A stretch of 64,000 bases of DNA from an uncultured Lachnospiraceae bacterium (lineage in GTDB: Bacteria; Bacillota; Clostridia; Lachnospirales; Lachnospiraceae). Shown here in pieces: positions 52,364 to 60,832 of the stretch. Location of the stretch: positions 1 to 64,000 of the forward strand of contig CAKNMY010000003.1 in NCBI GenBank assembly GCA_930989745.1. The letters are read 5' to 3'. The translations under genes were made by a program, and so were the position numbers. How positions within the stretch are numbered: position 1 is the stretch's first letter; every line of letters begins with the position of its first letter. The notes beneath the pieces are model-generated. The model had not been told where the DNA came from, made no database searches, and saw nothing but the letters and a program-made list of their open reading frames with translations.

Positions 52364-52642
52364 ATGGGAAATACAAAAGCAGAAGATGCAATGAAGGAAT
52401 TAACGCTGATGCTGTTATATCTCTCCAGATTTACGCAGGGAGAGAAATTTCATGAGGCAACCGATTTTTATGCGTGGAAAGGTTATGATTTCGCTATACT
52501 GAACGAGTTGGATGATGCTGACTATATCCGGCAGGGAAATCATCCATCCCGTTCCAAGTCAATATATATTACGGAAAGTGGCATGGAGCAAGCAAAAAAG
52601 CTTTTATCCAAATACGGTATAAACGATTGGAAAGCAGAGTGA
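52364..52642 (+). CDS. small DUF6429-like protein
   Basis: 92 residues with ATG 52364 after AAGAAAGGATC. The pattern LTLMLLYLSRFTQGEKF, WKGYDFAILNELDDADYI, SKSIYITESGMEQAKKLLSK is that of DUF6429 proteins, short winged-helix-like sequences found near mobile or defence genes. It has no membrane segment. Function unknown. The following 204 bases (52643-52846) contain broken coding-like sequence I cannot identify. Confidence 0.75.
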   Translation: MGNTKAEDAMKELTLMLLYLSRFTQGEKFHEATDFYAWKGYDFAILNELDDADYIRQGNHPSRSKSIYITESGMEQAKKLLSKYGINDWKAE

Positions 52643-52846
52643 GAAAATGAAAACGACCGTGTGATCGGCGCTTATAACAACCAATCCGATGGCGGTCTAT
52701 ATGGTTTTCCAGCAAGACTATGCGGAACGGTACGACTAGATGAAGCAACAGTTCATTGACTGGCCGTTACCTATCTATATCAACAGTATGCTTTATTTAC
52801 AAGAGCAGGGCAAAAAAGACTATCTCTGATGGGGAGGATCAAAGCA

Positions 52847-54304
52847 ATGATTGATAAATGGATTGCAGAAGCAACAGAATGTGATTTCAAAGTTGCTCTG
52901 GAAACGAAGAAGCCGAAAAGCTGGCTAAAAAGTGTCAGCGCCTTTGCAAATGGTATCGGTGGTACACTGTTTTTCGGTATTGATGATAACAGAAATGTAA
53001 TAGGACTTGTCGATGCACAGGCGGACGCCGAAGCAATCAGCCGCCTGATTAAAGAGCGTATCACGCCTTATCCGAACTTTATCCTAGCTCCTGAACAGGA
53101 GAATGGCAAGGATATTCTTGTGCTATCTATTTCTGCGGGACGTTCCACCCCATATTATTACAAGGCTGATGGCGTGATGGAATCATATATCCGTATTGGA
53201 AATGAAAGTGTAATTGCTCCGTCGTATGTGTTGAATCAACTTCTTCTCAAAGGTATGAATCGTACTTATGATGCGTTGATTTCCGAGTATAATTTCAAGG
53301 ACTATTCTTTTTCCAAGCTACGTGAACGATACAAGGCTTGGACAGGTAACAGCATGGAGGAAAAACTGTTTGATTCCTTTGAAATACGGGATGAATGCGG
53401 CAAACTAACAAACGCAGGTGCTCTACTTGCGGATGATGCGCCGATCAAGCAATCCCGCCTGTTCTGCACACGCTGGAATGGTCTTGATAAAAGCGGCGGC
53501 ATGGTGGATGCGCTCGATAGCGCAGAATACTCTGGAAGCTTGATTATTCTGCTCAACGAGGGAACTGGCTTCGTAAAGCGGAATATGAAAACACGTTGGA
53601 AAAAAACGGCCAACTCTCGTATTGAAATGCCCGATTACTGTGAACGGAGTGTCTTTGAAGCTCTTGTCAATGCGCTAATCCATCGTGACTATCTGATTTT
53701 AGGCAGCGAAGTCCATATTGATATTTACGATGACCGTCTTACAATCAGTTCTCCCGGCGGTATGGCAGATGGTACACGAATACAGGAGAGAGATATTTTC
53801 AATATTTCCTCTACTCGTCGTAATCCAGTTCTTGCTGACCTTTTTGGTCGGTTAGGATATATGGAGCGACAGGGAAGTGGATTCAGGAAAATCACAGAAG
53901 CCTACCGCGCCGCCCATAATTACCGAAATGAATTGGAGCCTAAGTTTTATTCCGATGCAAGCTCGTTCCAAGTTACGTTATATAACTTGAATTATGGAAC
54001 AGCAATAAACACAACCAATGTTATGATAGAAGATAAAAATATTGCGATTACCCCTAATTATCTTGCGATTGAGATTGCGATTGACGGACTGAACGCAAAC
54101 CAAGCTACGATTGAAAAAGTAAAAGCGGTATTTGCAAATATGGGCATTGATGGTATCTTTGGTCGTTCCGACATAGCCGCTATTACAAATAATTCTGTTA
54201 CTGCCGCTGGTAATCTTATTACAAGACTGAAAAACGCAGATTTGATTGAAGCCGTCAGCGGTTTTGGAAAAGGCAAATACAAGTTCAGAGTTCCTAAAAC
54301 ATGA
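52847..54304 (+). CDS. AlbA_2 / HATPase_c_4 regulator with winged-helix C-terminus
   Basis: 485 residues from ATG 52847, with GGGGAGG nine bases upstream. The AlbA_2 (Schlafen-like) domain opens with ATECDFKVALETKKPKSWLK and has FANGIGGTLFFGIDDNRNVI. The middle carries an ATPase-like HATPase_c_4 region with VFEALVNALIHRDYLILGSE and SPGGMADGTRIQERDIFNIS, and RLGYMERQGSGFRKI. The last 65 residues (IDGIFGRSDIAAITNNSVTA and AVSGFGKGKYKF) match the winged-helix end of the Fic protein at 50181. Such proteins are putative transcriptional regulators or defence-linked; the role here is unknown. Confidence 0.88.
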   Translation: MIDKWIAEATECDFKVALETKKPKSWLKSVSAFANGIGGTLFFGIDDNRNVIGLVDAQADAEAISRLIKERITPYPNFILAPEQENGKDILVLSISAGRSTPYYYKADGVMESYIRIGNESVIAPSYVLNQLLLKGMNRTYDALISEYNFKDYSFSKLRERYKAWTGNSMEEKLFDSFEIRDECGKLTNAGALLADDAPIKQSRLFCTRWNGLDKSGGMVDALDSAEYSGSLIILLNEGTGFVKRNMKTRWKKTANSRIEMPDYCERSVFEALVNALIHRDYLILGSEVHIDIYDDRLTISSPGGMADGTRIQERDIFNISSTRRNPVLADLFGRLGYMERQGSGFRKITEAYRAAHNYRNELEPKFYSDASSFQVTLYNLNYGTAINTTNVMIEDKNIAITPNYLAIEIAIDGLNANQATIEKVKAVFANMGIDGIFGRSDIAAITNNSVTAAGNLITRLKNADLIEAVSGFGKGKYKFRVPKT

Positions 54305-54308
54305 AGAT

Positions 54309-54346
54309 AATGCCCGTTATCAGCCATACAGCCGATAACGGGCATT
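54309..54346. terminator. 13-bp perfect inverted repeat between convergent genes
   Basis: AATGCCCGTTATC (54309-54321) pairs with GATAACGGGCATT (54334-54346) around a 12-base loop, just after the AlbA_2 gene stop and 31 bases beyond the purL stop. No clear T-run on either side. It can act as a terminator or mRNA end-protector for both strands. Confidence 0.6.
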
Positions 54347-54377
54347 CGATTAGATGCGCCTTCTTACCTTATTCTTT

Positions 54378-57300
54378 TTATTTAAAATATGCCACACCGG
54401 ACTCGAAGATCTTCAGATCCTGCTCGCCGTAAATATTGACTGCCACGCCGTCGCCGCGTCTCTCGGAGTGTGCCATCTTTCCAAGCACGCGTCCGTCCGG
54501 GCTGGTAATACCCTCGATCGCAGCATAGGAACCGTTTACGTTCCACTCCTCGTCCATGGAAACGTTGCCGTCCAGATCGCAGTACTGAGTCGCTACCTGT
54601 CCGTTTGCGAAGAGCTTCTGCAGCCACTCGTCATTTGCCACGAAACGTCCCTCACCGTGGGATGCCGGGTTGCAGTAAACGCCGCCGAGCTGTGCATTTG
54701 CCAGCCACGGGGACTTGTTCGTCACAACCTTTGTATATACCATCTTGGAGATGTGGCGTCCGATGGTGTTGTATGTCAGTGTCGGAGAATCCGCCTGCTG
54801 TCCGACGATCTCGCCGTACGGCACAAGTCCGAGCTTGATCAGCGCCTGGAAGCCGTTGCAGATACCGAGTGCCAGACCGTCTCTTTCATTTAACAGCTTC
54901 ATAACGGCTTCTTTGATCTTCGCGTTCTGGAACGCTGTCGCGAAGAACTTCGCGGAGCCGTCCGGCTCATCACCTGCGGAGAATCCGCCCGGGAACATGA
55001 TGATCTGTGCCTGATCGATCGCTTTCTCAAAAATATTTACGGAATCACGGATATCCTCTGCGGTCAGGTTCTTAAATACTCTCGTGATCACGTTTGCGCC
55101 TGCGCGCTCAAATGCCTTCGTACTGTCATACTCGCAGTTCGTGCCCGGGAATACTGGAATAAATACAGTCGGGCGCGCTACTTTGTGCTTGCATACGTAT
55201 ACGCTGTCCGCCTTATACAGCGGGCTTGCAACCTCTTCTTTTCCGTCTGCCGCGCGGGTCGCGAATACCTTCTCCAGCGTGCCGGTCCATGCCTGCAGCG
55301 CCTCATCCATTGTGATCTGGGTATCCGCATACTCGAATACGCCCTTATCGGTCACCTCACCGATCACCGTGTACTCGCATGCGAGCTCTCCGACCTTGCC
55401 GTCTCTTACCTCGCAAACCAGATCGCCGAATGCCGGACGGAAGAAGTCGCGCTTGTCGAGGTTGTGCTCGATCTTCACGCCGAGCTTATTTCCGAACGCC
55501 ATCTTGGAAACTGCTGCCGCGATTCCGTGACGGTCAAGCGCGTAAGCGGAAATAATTCTGCCGTTCTGGATATCCTCATGTACGCGGCTGTACAGATCCA
55601 TCAGCTTCTCATACTCCGGCAGGTCGTAAGCGTCCTTCGGCATGCGGATCCATACCAGCTTGCTGCCCGGAACCTTGAACTCCGGTGTAATTACGTCCTT
55701 CTGTTTTGCGACATCCACTGCAAAGGAAACGAGTGTCGGCGGTACATCGATGTCATTGAATGTACCGGACATACTGTCCTTTCCTCCGATGGACGGCAGT
55801 CCGAATCCGAGCTGTGCGTCGTATGCGCCCAGAAGAGCTGCAAACGGCTGGCCCCAGCGCTTCGGATCCTCGCTCATTCTGCGGAAGTACTCCTGGAAAG
55901 TAAAGCGGATCTTTGAGAAATCTCCGCCTGCCGCCACAATGCGCGCCACAGACTCAGTCACTGCGTAAACAGCTCCGTGATACGGGCTCCAGCTGGACAC
56001 GTACGGGTCAAATCCATAGCTCATCATGGTCACGGTCTCGGTCTTTCCGTTCTGTACCGGAACCTTTGCCACCATGGACTGTGTCTCTGTCAGCTGATAC
56101 TTTCCGCCGTACGGCATGAATACGGAGCCTGCGCCGATGGAGCCGTCGAACATCTCCACAAGTCCCTTCTGGGAGCAGGTATTCAGATCTGCCAGCGTGT
56201 TCAGCCATTTCTCCTTCACATCGCCGACTTCCTCTCTTGTCAGCACAGTGTCTGCTCTATTCGGGATCTCTACAAATACTTCTGTCTCCTGATGCGCTCC
56301 GTTGGTGTCCAGGAACGCTCTGGAAATATTTACAATCTCTTTTCCTCTCCAGTTCAGAACAAGTCTCGGCTCCTCAGTCACAACCGCGACCTCTACAGCC
56401 TCCAGATTCTCCTCGTTCGCGTATTTTAAGAACTGTGCGACATCCTTCGGGTCCACAACAACGGCCATACGCTCCTGGGACTCGGAAATCGCGATCTCCG
56501 TGCCGTCCAGACCGGCGTATTTCTTCGGAACCTTGTCCAGATTGATTCTCAGGCCGGGAGCCAGCTCTCCGATTGCAACGGAAACACCGCCCGCACCGAA
56601 GTCGTTGCACTTCTTGATTAATTTACTTACCTCTTCCCTGCGGAACATTCTCTGGATCTTGCGCTCTGTCGGAGCATTTCCCTTCTGAACCTCCGCGCCG
56701 CAGACCTCAATGGAAGTCTCTGTATGAACCTTGGAAGAACCGGTAGCTCCGCCGATACCGTCGCGTCCGGTGCGTCCGCCCAGCAGAATAATGATATCGC
56801 CCGGATCGGAAGTCTCACGGATAACCGCGCGTCTCGGAGCTGCGCCCATAACCGCGCCGATCTCCATTCTCTTAGCCACATAATTCGGGTGATAAATTTC
56901 CTTTACGTATCCTGTTGCCAGACCGATCTGGTTTCCGTAGGAGCTGTAGCCGTGTGCCGCACCGCGCACCAGCTTCTTCTGCGGCAGCTTGCCCTTCATC
57001 GTCTCCTTCACAGATACGGTCGGGTCTGCGGCTCCTGTCACACGCATTGCCTGATATACGTAGGTACGTCCTGAGAGCGGGTCACGGATTGCTCCTCCCA
57101 GACAGGTAGCAGCGCCTCCAAACGGCTCGATCTCAGTCGGATGGTTGTGCGTCTCATTCTTGAAGTTGATGAGCCACTCTTCCTCCACGCCGTCCACGTC
57201 AACCGGAACCACGATGGAGCATGCGTTGATCTCCTCAGACTCCTCCTGATCCTGCAGCTTGCCCTCAGCTTTGAGCTTGCGCATTGCCATCAGTGCAAGA

Positions 57301-58130
57301 TCCATCAGGCAGACGAACTTGTCGTCTCGTCCCTTGAAGATTACCTCACGGTCAGCAAGGTATCTCTCGTATGTCTTCTCGATCGGATCTCTGTAGTCGC
57401 CCTCGCCGAATGTCACATTTTTCAGCTCTGTGGAAAATGTGGTGTGGCGGCAGTGATCTGACCAGTATGTGTCCAGCACCCGGATCTCAGTCATGGACGG
57501 ATCGCGGTGCTCCTCATTTCTGAAGTAGTTCTGAATGTGCAGGAAATCCTTGAATGTCATCGCAAGTCCCAGAGAATCGTAGAGCGCTTTCAGCTCATCC
57601 TCCGGCATTCCGGAAAATCCGTCAAAAATCTTCACATCCTCCGGCTCCTCAAACTCCGTCACCAGCGTCTCCGGCTTCTGAAGGCCTGTCTCACGGGAAT
57701 CCACCGGGTTGATGCAGTGCGCCTTGATCGCAGCGAACTCCTCGTCCGTAATGTCGCCCTCGATCACATAAGTAGTCGCAGACTTGATGATCGGCTGCTC
57801 GTCCTCCTTTAAGAACTGCACACACTGTACTGCGGAATCCGCTCTCTGGTCAAACTGACCCGGGAGATACTCCACGGAAAATACGCGCGCGCCCTCTGCC
57901 ATCGGGAAGGACTCCTCATATAACGTATCCACCGGCGGTTCGGAGAATACGCTGTGGCATGCCTTTTCAAATGTATCATCACTTATATTCTCAACATCAT
58001 AGCGAATCAGAACCCGCACGCCGGTCACGCTCTTGATATTCAAATAGCTGCTGATCTCGTGCTTTAATTCCTTTGCCTGTACTGCAAAATCCGCTTTTTT
58101 CTCTACATAAACGCGTCTAACTTTGCTCAT
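54378..58130 (-). CDS. purL: phosphoribosylformylglycinamidine synthase, single polypeptide
   Basis: 1250 residues from ATG 58130 (AGGACAGG upstream; an in-frame ATG at 58199 has no site). It catalyses the fourth step of purine synthesis, converting FGAR, ATP and glutamine to FGAM. The N-terminal and synthetase parts include HTTFSTELKN, FKNETHNHPTEIEPFGGAAT, GAGGVSVAIGELAPG and PSIGGKDSMSG. The C-terminal glutaminase part has FPGTNCEYD, FPGGFSAGDEPDGSAKF and GICNGFQALIKLGLVPYG with the catalytic Cys. This fused PurL-PurQ form is usual in Clostridia. No other purine genes are in the window. Confidence 0.97.
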   Translation of the reverse strand: MSKVRRVYVEKKADFAVQAKELKHEISSYLNIKSVTGVRVLIRYDVENISDDTFEKACHSVFSEPPVDTLYEESFPMAEGARVFSVEYLPGQFDQRADSAVQCVQFLKEDEQPIIKSATTYVIEGDITDEEFAAIKAHCINPVDSRETGLQKPETLVTEFEEPEDVKIFDGFSGMPEDELKALYDSLGLAMTFKDFLHIQNYFRNEEHRDPSMTEIRVLDTYWSDHCRHTTFSTELKNVTFGEGDYRDPIEKTYERYLADREVIFKGRDDKFVCLMDLALMAMRKLKAEGKLQDQEESEEINACSIVVPVDVDGVEEEWLINFKNETHNHPTEIEPFGGAATCLGGAIRDPLSGRTYVYQAMRVTGAADPTVSVKETMKGKLPQKKLVRGAAHGYSSYGNQIGLATGYVKEIYHPNYVAKRMEIGAVMGAAPRRAVIRETSDPGDIIILLGGRTGRDGIGGATGSSKVHTETSIEVCGAEVQKGNAPTERKIQRMFRREEVSKLIKKCNDFGAGGVSVAIGELAPGLRINLDKVPKKYAGLDGTEIAISESQERMAVVVDPKDVAQFLKYANEENLEAVEVAVVTEEPRLVLNWRGKEIVNISRAFLDTNGAHQETEVFVEIPNRADTVLTREEVGDVKEKWLNTLADLNTCSQKGLVEMFDGSIGAGSVFMPYGGKYQLTETQSMVAKVPVQNGKTETVTMMSYGFDPYVSSWSPYHGAVYAVTESVARIVAAGGDFSKIRFTFQEYFRRMSEDPKRWGQPFAALLGAYDAQLGFGLPSIGGKDSMSGTFNDIDVPPTLVSFAVDVAKQKDVITPEFKVPGSKLVWIRMPKDAYDLPEYEKLMDLYSRVHEDIQNGRIISAYALDRHGIAAAVSKMAFGNKLGVKIEHNLDKRDFFRPAFGDLVCEVRDGKVGELACEYTVIGEVTDKGVFEYADTQITMDEALQAWTGTLEKVFATRAADGKEEVASPLYKADSVYVCKHKVARPTVFIPVFPGTNCEYDSTKAFERAGANVITRVFKNLTAEDIRDSVNIFEKAIDQAQIIMFPGGFSAGDEPDGSAKFFATAFQNAKIKEAVMKLLNERDGLALGICNGFQALIKLGLVPYGEIVGQQADSPTLTYNTIGRHISKMVYTKVVTNKSPWLANAQLGGVYCNPASHGEGRFVANDEWLQKLFANGQVATQYCDLDGNVSMDEEWNVNGSYAAIEGITSPDGRVLGKMAHSERRGDGVAVNIYGEQDLKIFESGVAYFK

Positions 58131-58300
58131 TTCTGTACCTGTCCTTTCGTAGTATGGGTATTTCGTGAAAAATGCTCTATCATAGAAAGAATACCACACT
58201 TTTGTTTATAAGTAAAATTAATGTATCTTATCGTATTTATTAGTACAGTTAAACAGTCCCAAAAAATCCGCAGAGATTAATTTTGCAATACATATGATCG

Positions 58301-58326
58301 CTATCAGCATACGATAGTGTTATAAT
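58301..58326 (+). promoter_or_regulatory. -10 box and inverted repeat before the antitoxin remnant
   Basis: CTATC-agcatac-GATAG (58301-58317) directly precedes TATAAT (58321-58326). Inverted repeats at the -10 are usual operators for type II antitoxins. A -35 was not found. The region 58131-58367 otherwise shows no gene; it holds the purL promoter region and no purine riboswitch pattern. Confidence 0.5.
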
Positions 58327-58367
58327 TAACTTGATACCTGAACAAAACACAGAAAGGAGATGTTTCT

Positions 58368-58565
58368 ATGGCTCTGACACCCTTATCCTCCATCACTCTT
58401 TTTGCGAAGACATTTTTGCGTGAAAAGCGGATCCCATTTGAACCCGCACAGGCCCCCGATCCATTTTTCTCCGAATCAAACATGGCTTATGTAAAAAAAT
58501 CCGTCCAGGAACTGCGCGAAGGAAAAGGCACCGCACACGAACTGATCGAGGTAGATGATGAATGA
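58368..58565 (+). CDS. truncated RelB/DinJ-type antitoxin without its toxin
   Basis: 65 residues with a good site AAAGGAGATG before ATG 58368. The sequence ITLFAKTFLREKRIPFEPAQ, DPFFSESNMAYVKKSVQELR and KGTAHELIEVDDE matches the C-terminal two thirds of RelB/DinJ antitoxins, the toxin-binding part. The N-terminal DNA-binding ribbon-helix-helix is missing. No toxin gene follows: the next 10 bases lead to the stop of the opposite serpin gene. It is an orphan, probably decaying. Confidence 0.65.
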   Translation: MALTPLSSITLFAKTFLREKRIPFEPAQAPDPFFSESNMAYVKKSVQELREGKGTAHELIEVDDE

Positions 58566-58575
58566 AAAAGGGGCT

Positions 58576-59994
58576 TTACGGCTGATTCACGCAGCCCACA
58601 AACAGCGGCAGTCCATCTCTGCCTTTCACGGCAAAAAGGAATGGACGATTGAGCGTAATTTCGATCTCCTCGGGATCAGCCGAACTTCCGTCCATCATTA
58701 TCACCGTATAGGCTGCCGCAGATACCCCCTCCTCATCAGCCATAATTCTCACATCATGTTTGACCTCTGACACAAAGATACCTTCTGATTCTGCTGTCAG
58801 CGGCGAAAAGTCGGAAGCTTCACCGTCAAATATATCCGTCACTCCCAACTCTTTTAATCCTTCACTCAAATCCATCCCGGAAGTGATATCAATCCTGGGC
58901 AGAGTCAGGTCTGCCAGCACATTCTTTTGCTTCCCCTCGCTGCCGCCGTTCAGAAGGAAGTCCATAGCCTCCGCATCATCCAGCAGCTCCTCCGGCATCA
59001 CACCGTCCCTGGGAAGCAGAAACCACATGGCATCCCCATTATTATCCAGCCCCCAGCTTACAGCTTCAAATTTCTCCCCTTCGTAATATGTCTCTGAACC
59101 GTACCCATGCATAAAGTCACAGGTGACATCGCCGGAAGGTGCATGAAAAACGTCGGGCGCGGTACTGTTTTTGTCAAATTCATTTATCCACTGTGCCTGA
59201 TAATATATTGTGGAGGCAAGCGCAAGAATCGTCTCCGGATTCAGCTTCACATCCCGGATCTGTTCTTCCAGAAGTCCGCCGGTCTGTTCGTTCAGCCAGT
59301 CCTGCAGCATACGGTTGAATTTTTCTGAGCCCATCGTTCCCTGATATGCGGATGCATAATAATTCTCCGCCAGCCGGTCCAGCGCGGACTGTTCGTAAGG
59401 TATGTTTTCATTCAGCCACAGGGAATTGGCGAGAATACTGGTGGTATCGCCATCGTTTCGGTAATGGACGTTCCACACGGCTTTCGCCCGTGTGCGCAGC
59501 GCTTCTATACTGTCCGCTCCGACAAGATCCAGAATCTGCTGCCGGCTTTCCCCGTCCGTCACTTCCGCAAGCATGCTGAGCGCCAGATAAATATTTATCG
59601 GCGAACATACCTTATTTTCTCCCTCGTTTCCTGATAAAAACTGGCGGACGCCCGCAGAAAAGAACGGTTCCATCCCATCCGCATATTCCGACGCCTGCAT
59701 CTGCCGGGCTCTGATATCTTCCCACCATGATTCGTAGGCCCTGCTGTATTCTTCCGAGTTAATATCCAGCTTTGCTGCATCAGGATAAGGCGCCATCTCC
59801 GGATAGGCCTCCTCCGCAATCACGCCGGCAGACGCATTTTTCTCGTCAGCGTTGTTTCTCAAAACGACTCCCACCGCTATGGCGATCACGAGTACGGCCG
59901 CTGTCGCTGCTGCCCACAATGGTTTCCTGTGTCTCCTCCTGCGCTTTTTTCTCTCGCCGCTTTCCGGCAGCTTATCATTCGCTTGTCTGGTCAT
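58576..59994 (-). CDS. membrane-anchored serpin (second copy)
   Basis: 472 residues from ATG 59994 (GGGGAGGG, four bases after the HAD stop). A basic cytoplasmic N-terminus (RKKRRRRHRK) is followed by one membrane helix (about 29-46) and an extracellular serpin domain of about 380 residues. Serpin landmarks: SPINIYLALSMLAEVTDG, ILANSLWLNENIPYE, the hinge DEEGVSAAAYT (P15 Gly, P12-P10 Ala, compatible with an inhibitory loop) and the C-terminal signature NRPFLFAVKGRDGLPLFVG. By hinge counting, P1 would be a Ser after MMDG. It is a paralogue of the 60833 gene, with 33 identical bases at 59413-59445 and 61673-61705. Its N-terminus has lost most of the anti-sigma-like motif of that copy. Confidence 0.92.
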   Translation of the reverse strand: MTRQANDKLPESGERKKRRRRHRKPLWAAATAAVLVIAIAVGVVLRNNADEKNASAGVIAEEAYPEMAPYPDAAKLDINSEEYSRAYESWWEDIRARQMQASEYADGMEPFFSAGVRQFLSGNEGENKVCSPINIYLALSMLAEVTDGESRQQILDLVGADSIEALRTRAKAVWNVHYRNDGDTTSILANSLWLNENIPYEQSALDRLAENYYASAYQGTMGSEKFNRMLQDWLNEQTGGLLEEQIRDVKLNPETILALASTIYYQAQWINEFDKNSTAPDVFHAPSGDVTCDFMHGYGSETYYEGEKFEAVSWGLDNNGDAMWFLLPRDGVMPEELLDDAEAMDFLLNGGSEGKQKNVLADLTLPRIDITSGMDLSEGLKELGVTDIFDGEASDFSPLTAESEGIFVSEVKHDVRIMADEEGVSAAAYTVIMMDGSSADPEEIEITLNRPFLFAVKGRDGLPLFVGCVNQP

Positions 59995-59998
59995 TTTA

Positions 59999-60808
59999 CT
60001 ATCCCTCCCCAAATATCTTCTCCAAAGTAACAAGTACGCCGTCTTCTTCATTAGAAGGGCACACGTATCTGGCTGCATTTTTTACGTTTTGAGGAGCGTT
60101 CTCCATCGCATAACTGCAGCCGCAGTAGTTCAGCATCTCTATATCATTGCCGCCGTCTCCAAAAGCCACACACTGCTCCGGAGATATCCCCCAGCGCTCC
60201 GTAAGCCGTTTCAGGCCGGATGCTTTATGGCAGCCGGGCGCAATCAGATCAATGGCGCCATGGCCGCTTGTTGTGGGTTCCGCTTTCCCATTGAGACGTT
60301 CGCGGAACATATCATAGTAAAAATCCGTTTTCTCCTCCGGAACCGTTGGCGCAAATTTGAGAATCTGGTCATTTACTTTTTTCAGATCGTCTGTCCACTG
60401 CAGGCGATGATAATAAATATTTGTACGCTCAAAGAACTCCTGACTTACTGTTCCGCTCTCACAGTACGCGCTGTTCACTCCGCACAGTACATTCTTTATT
60501 TCCGGATATTCTCTGCAGATATCAATAACAAAATCCACTGTTTCCTTCGGCATATTCGCAGTAAAAACAAGTTCTTTCCGGTCCTTTACGAAAGCTCCGT
60601 TTTCTGCTACAAACGATAATTCATCATAGTAGCCAGGAAACAGATCTCTCAGTTGGTAGTATTGATTTCCGCTCGCCACGACGAAATTGCAGCCCGCGCT
60701 TTTCATGCGCGACAGAATCCGTTTAAACCGCGGAACATCGTAAGTATAATCAGACCGAACAAAAGTTCCATCCATGTCAACGGCAACCATTTTAATATTA
60801 TTGTTCAT
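59999..60808 (-). CDS. Cof-type HAD phosphatase
   Basis: 269 residues. HAD class IIB (Cof/YxeH group): motif I MVAVDMDGTFVRSD with the nucleophile Asp, motif II in the FVVASGN segment, motif III Lys, and motif IV GISPEQCVAFGDGGNDIEML. It should remove phosphate from small sugar phosphates or cofactors in the cytoplasm. It lies between the two serpin genes with gaps of 24 and 4 bases in the same direction, so it is cotranscribed; a link to the serpins is not evident. Start ATG 60808 has a weak site. Confidence 0.9.
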   Translation of the reverse strand: MNNNIKMVAVDMDGTFVRSDYTYDVPRFKRILSRMKSAGCNFVVASGNQYYQLRDLFPGYYDELSFVAENGAFVKDRKELVFTANMPKETVDFVIDICREYPEIKNVLCGVNSAYCESGTVSQEFFERTNIYYHRLQWTDDLKKVNDQILKFAPTVPEEKTDFYYDMFRERLNGKAEPTTSGHGAIDLIAPGCHKASGLKRLTERWGISPEQCVAFGDGGNDIEMLNYCGCSYAMENAPQNVKNAARYVCPSNEEDGVLVTLEKIFGEG

Positions 60809-60832
60809 TTATCTTATCCCTGTTTTCTATAC

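Noticed and set aside
52643..52846. Protein-like stretch (TYLYQQYALF) before the AlbA_2 gene
   Set aside because: It is interrupted by stops and could not be tied to any family, so it was not called as a pseudogene.
58131..58260. Purine riboswitch or PurR site upstream of purL
   Set aside because: No three-way junction pattern or paired PurBox was recognised; only a possible -35/-10 pair (TTTACT, 17 bases, TATTCT) is present.
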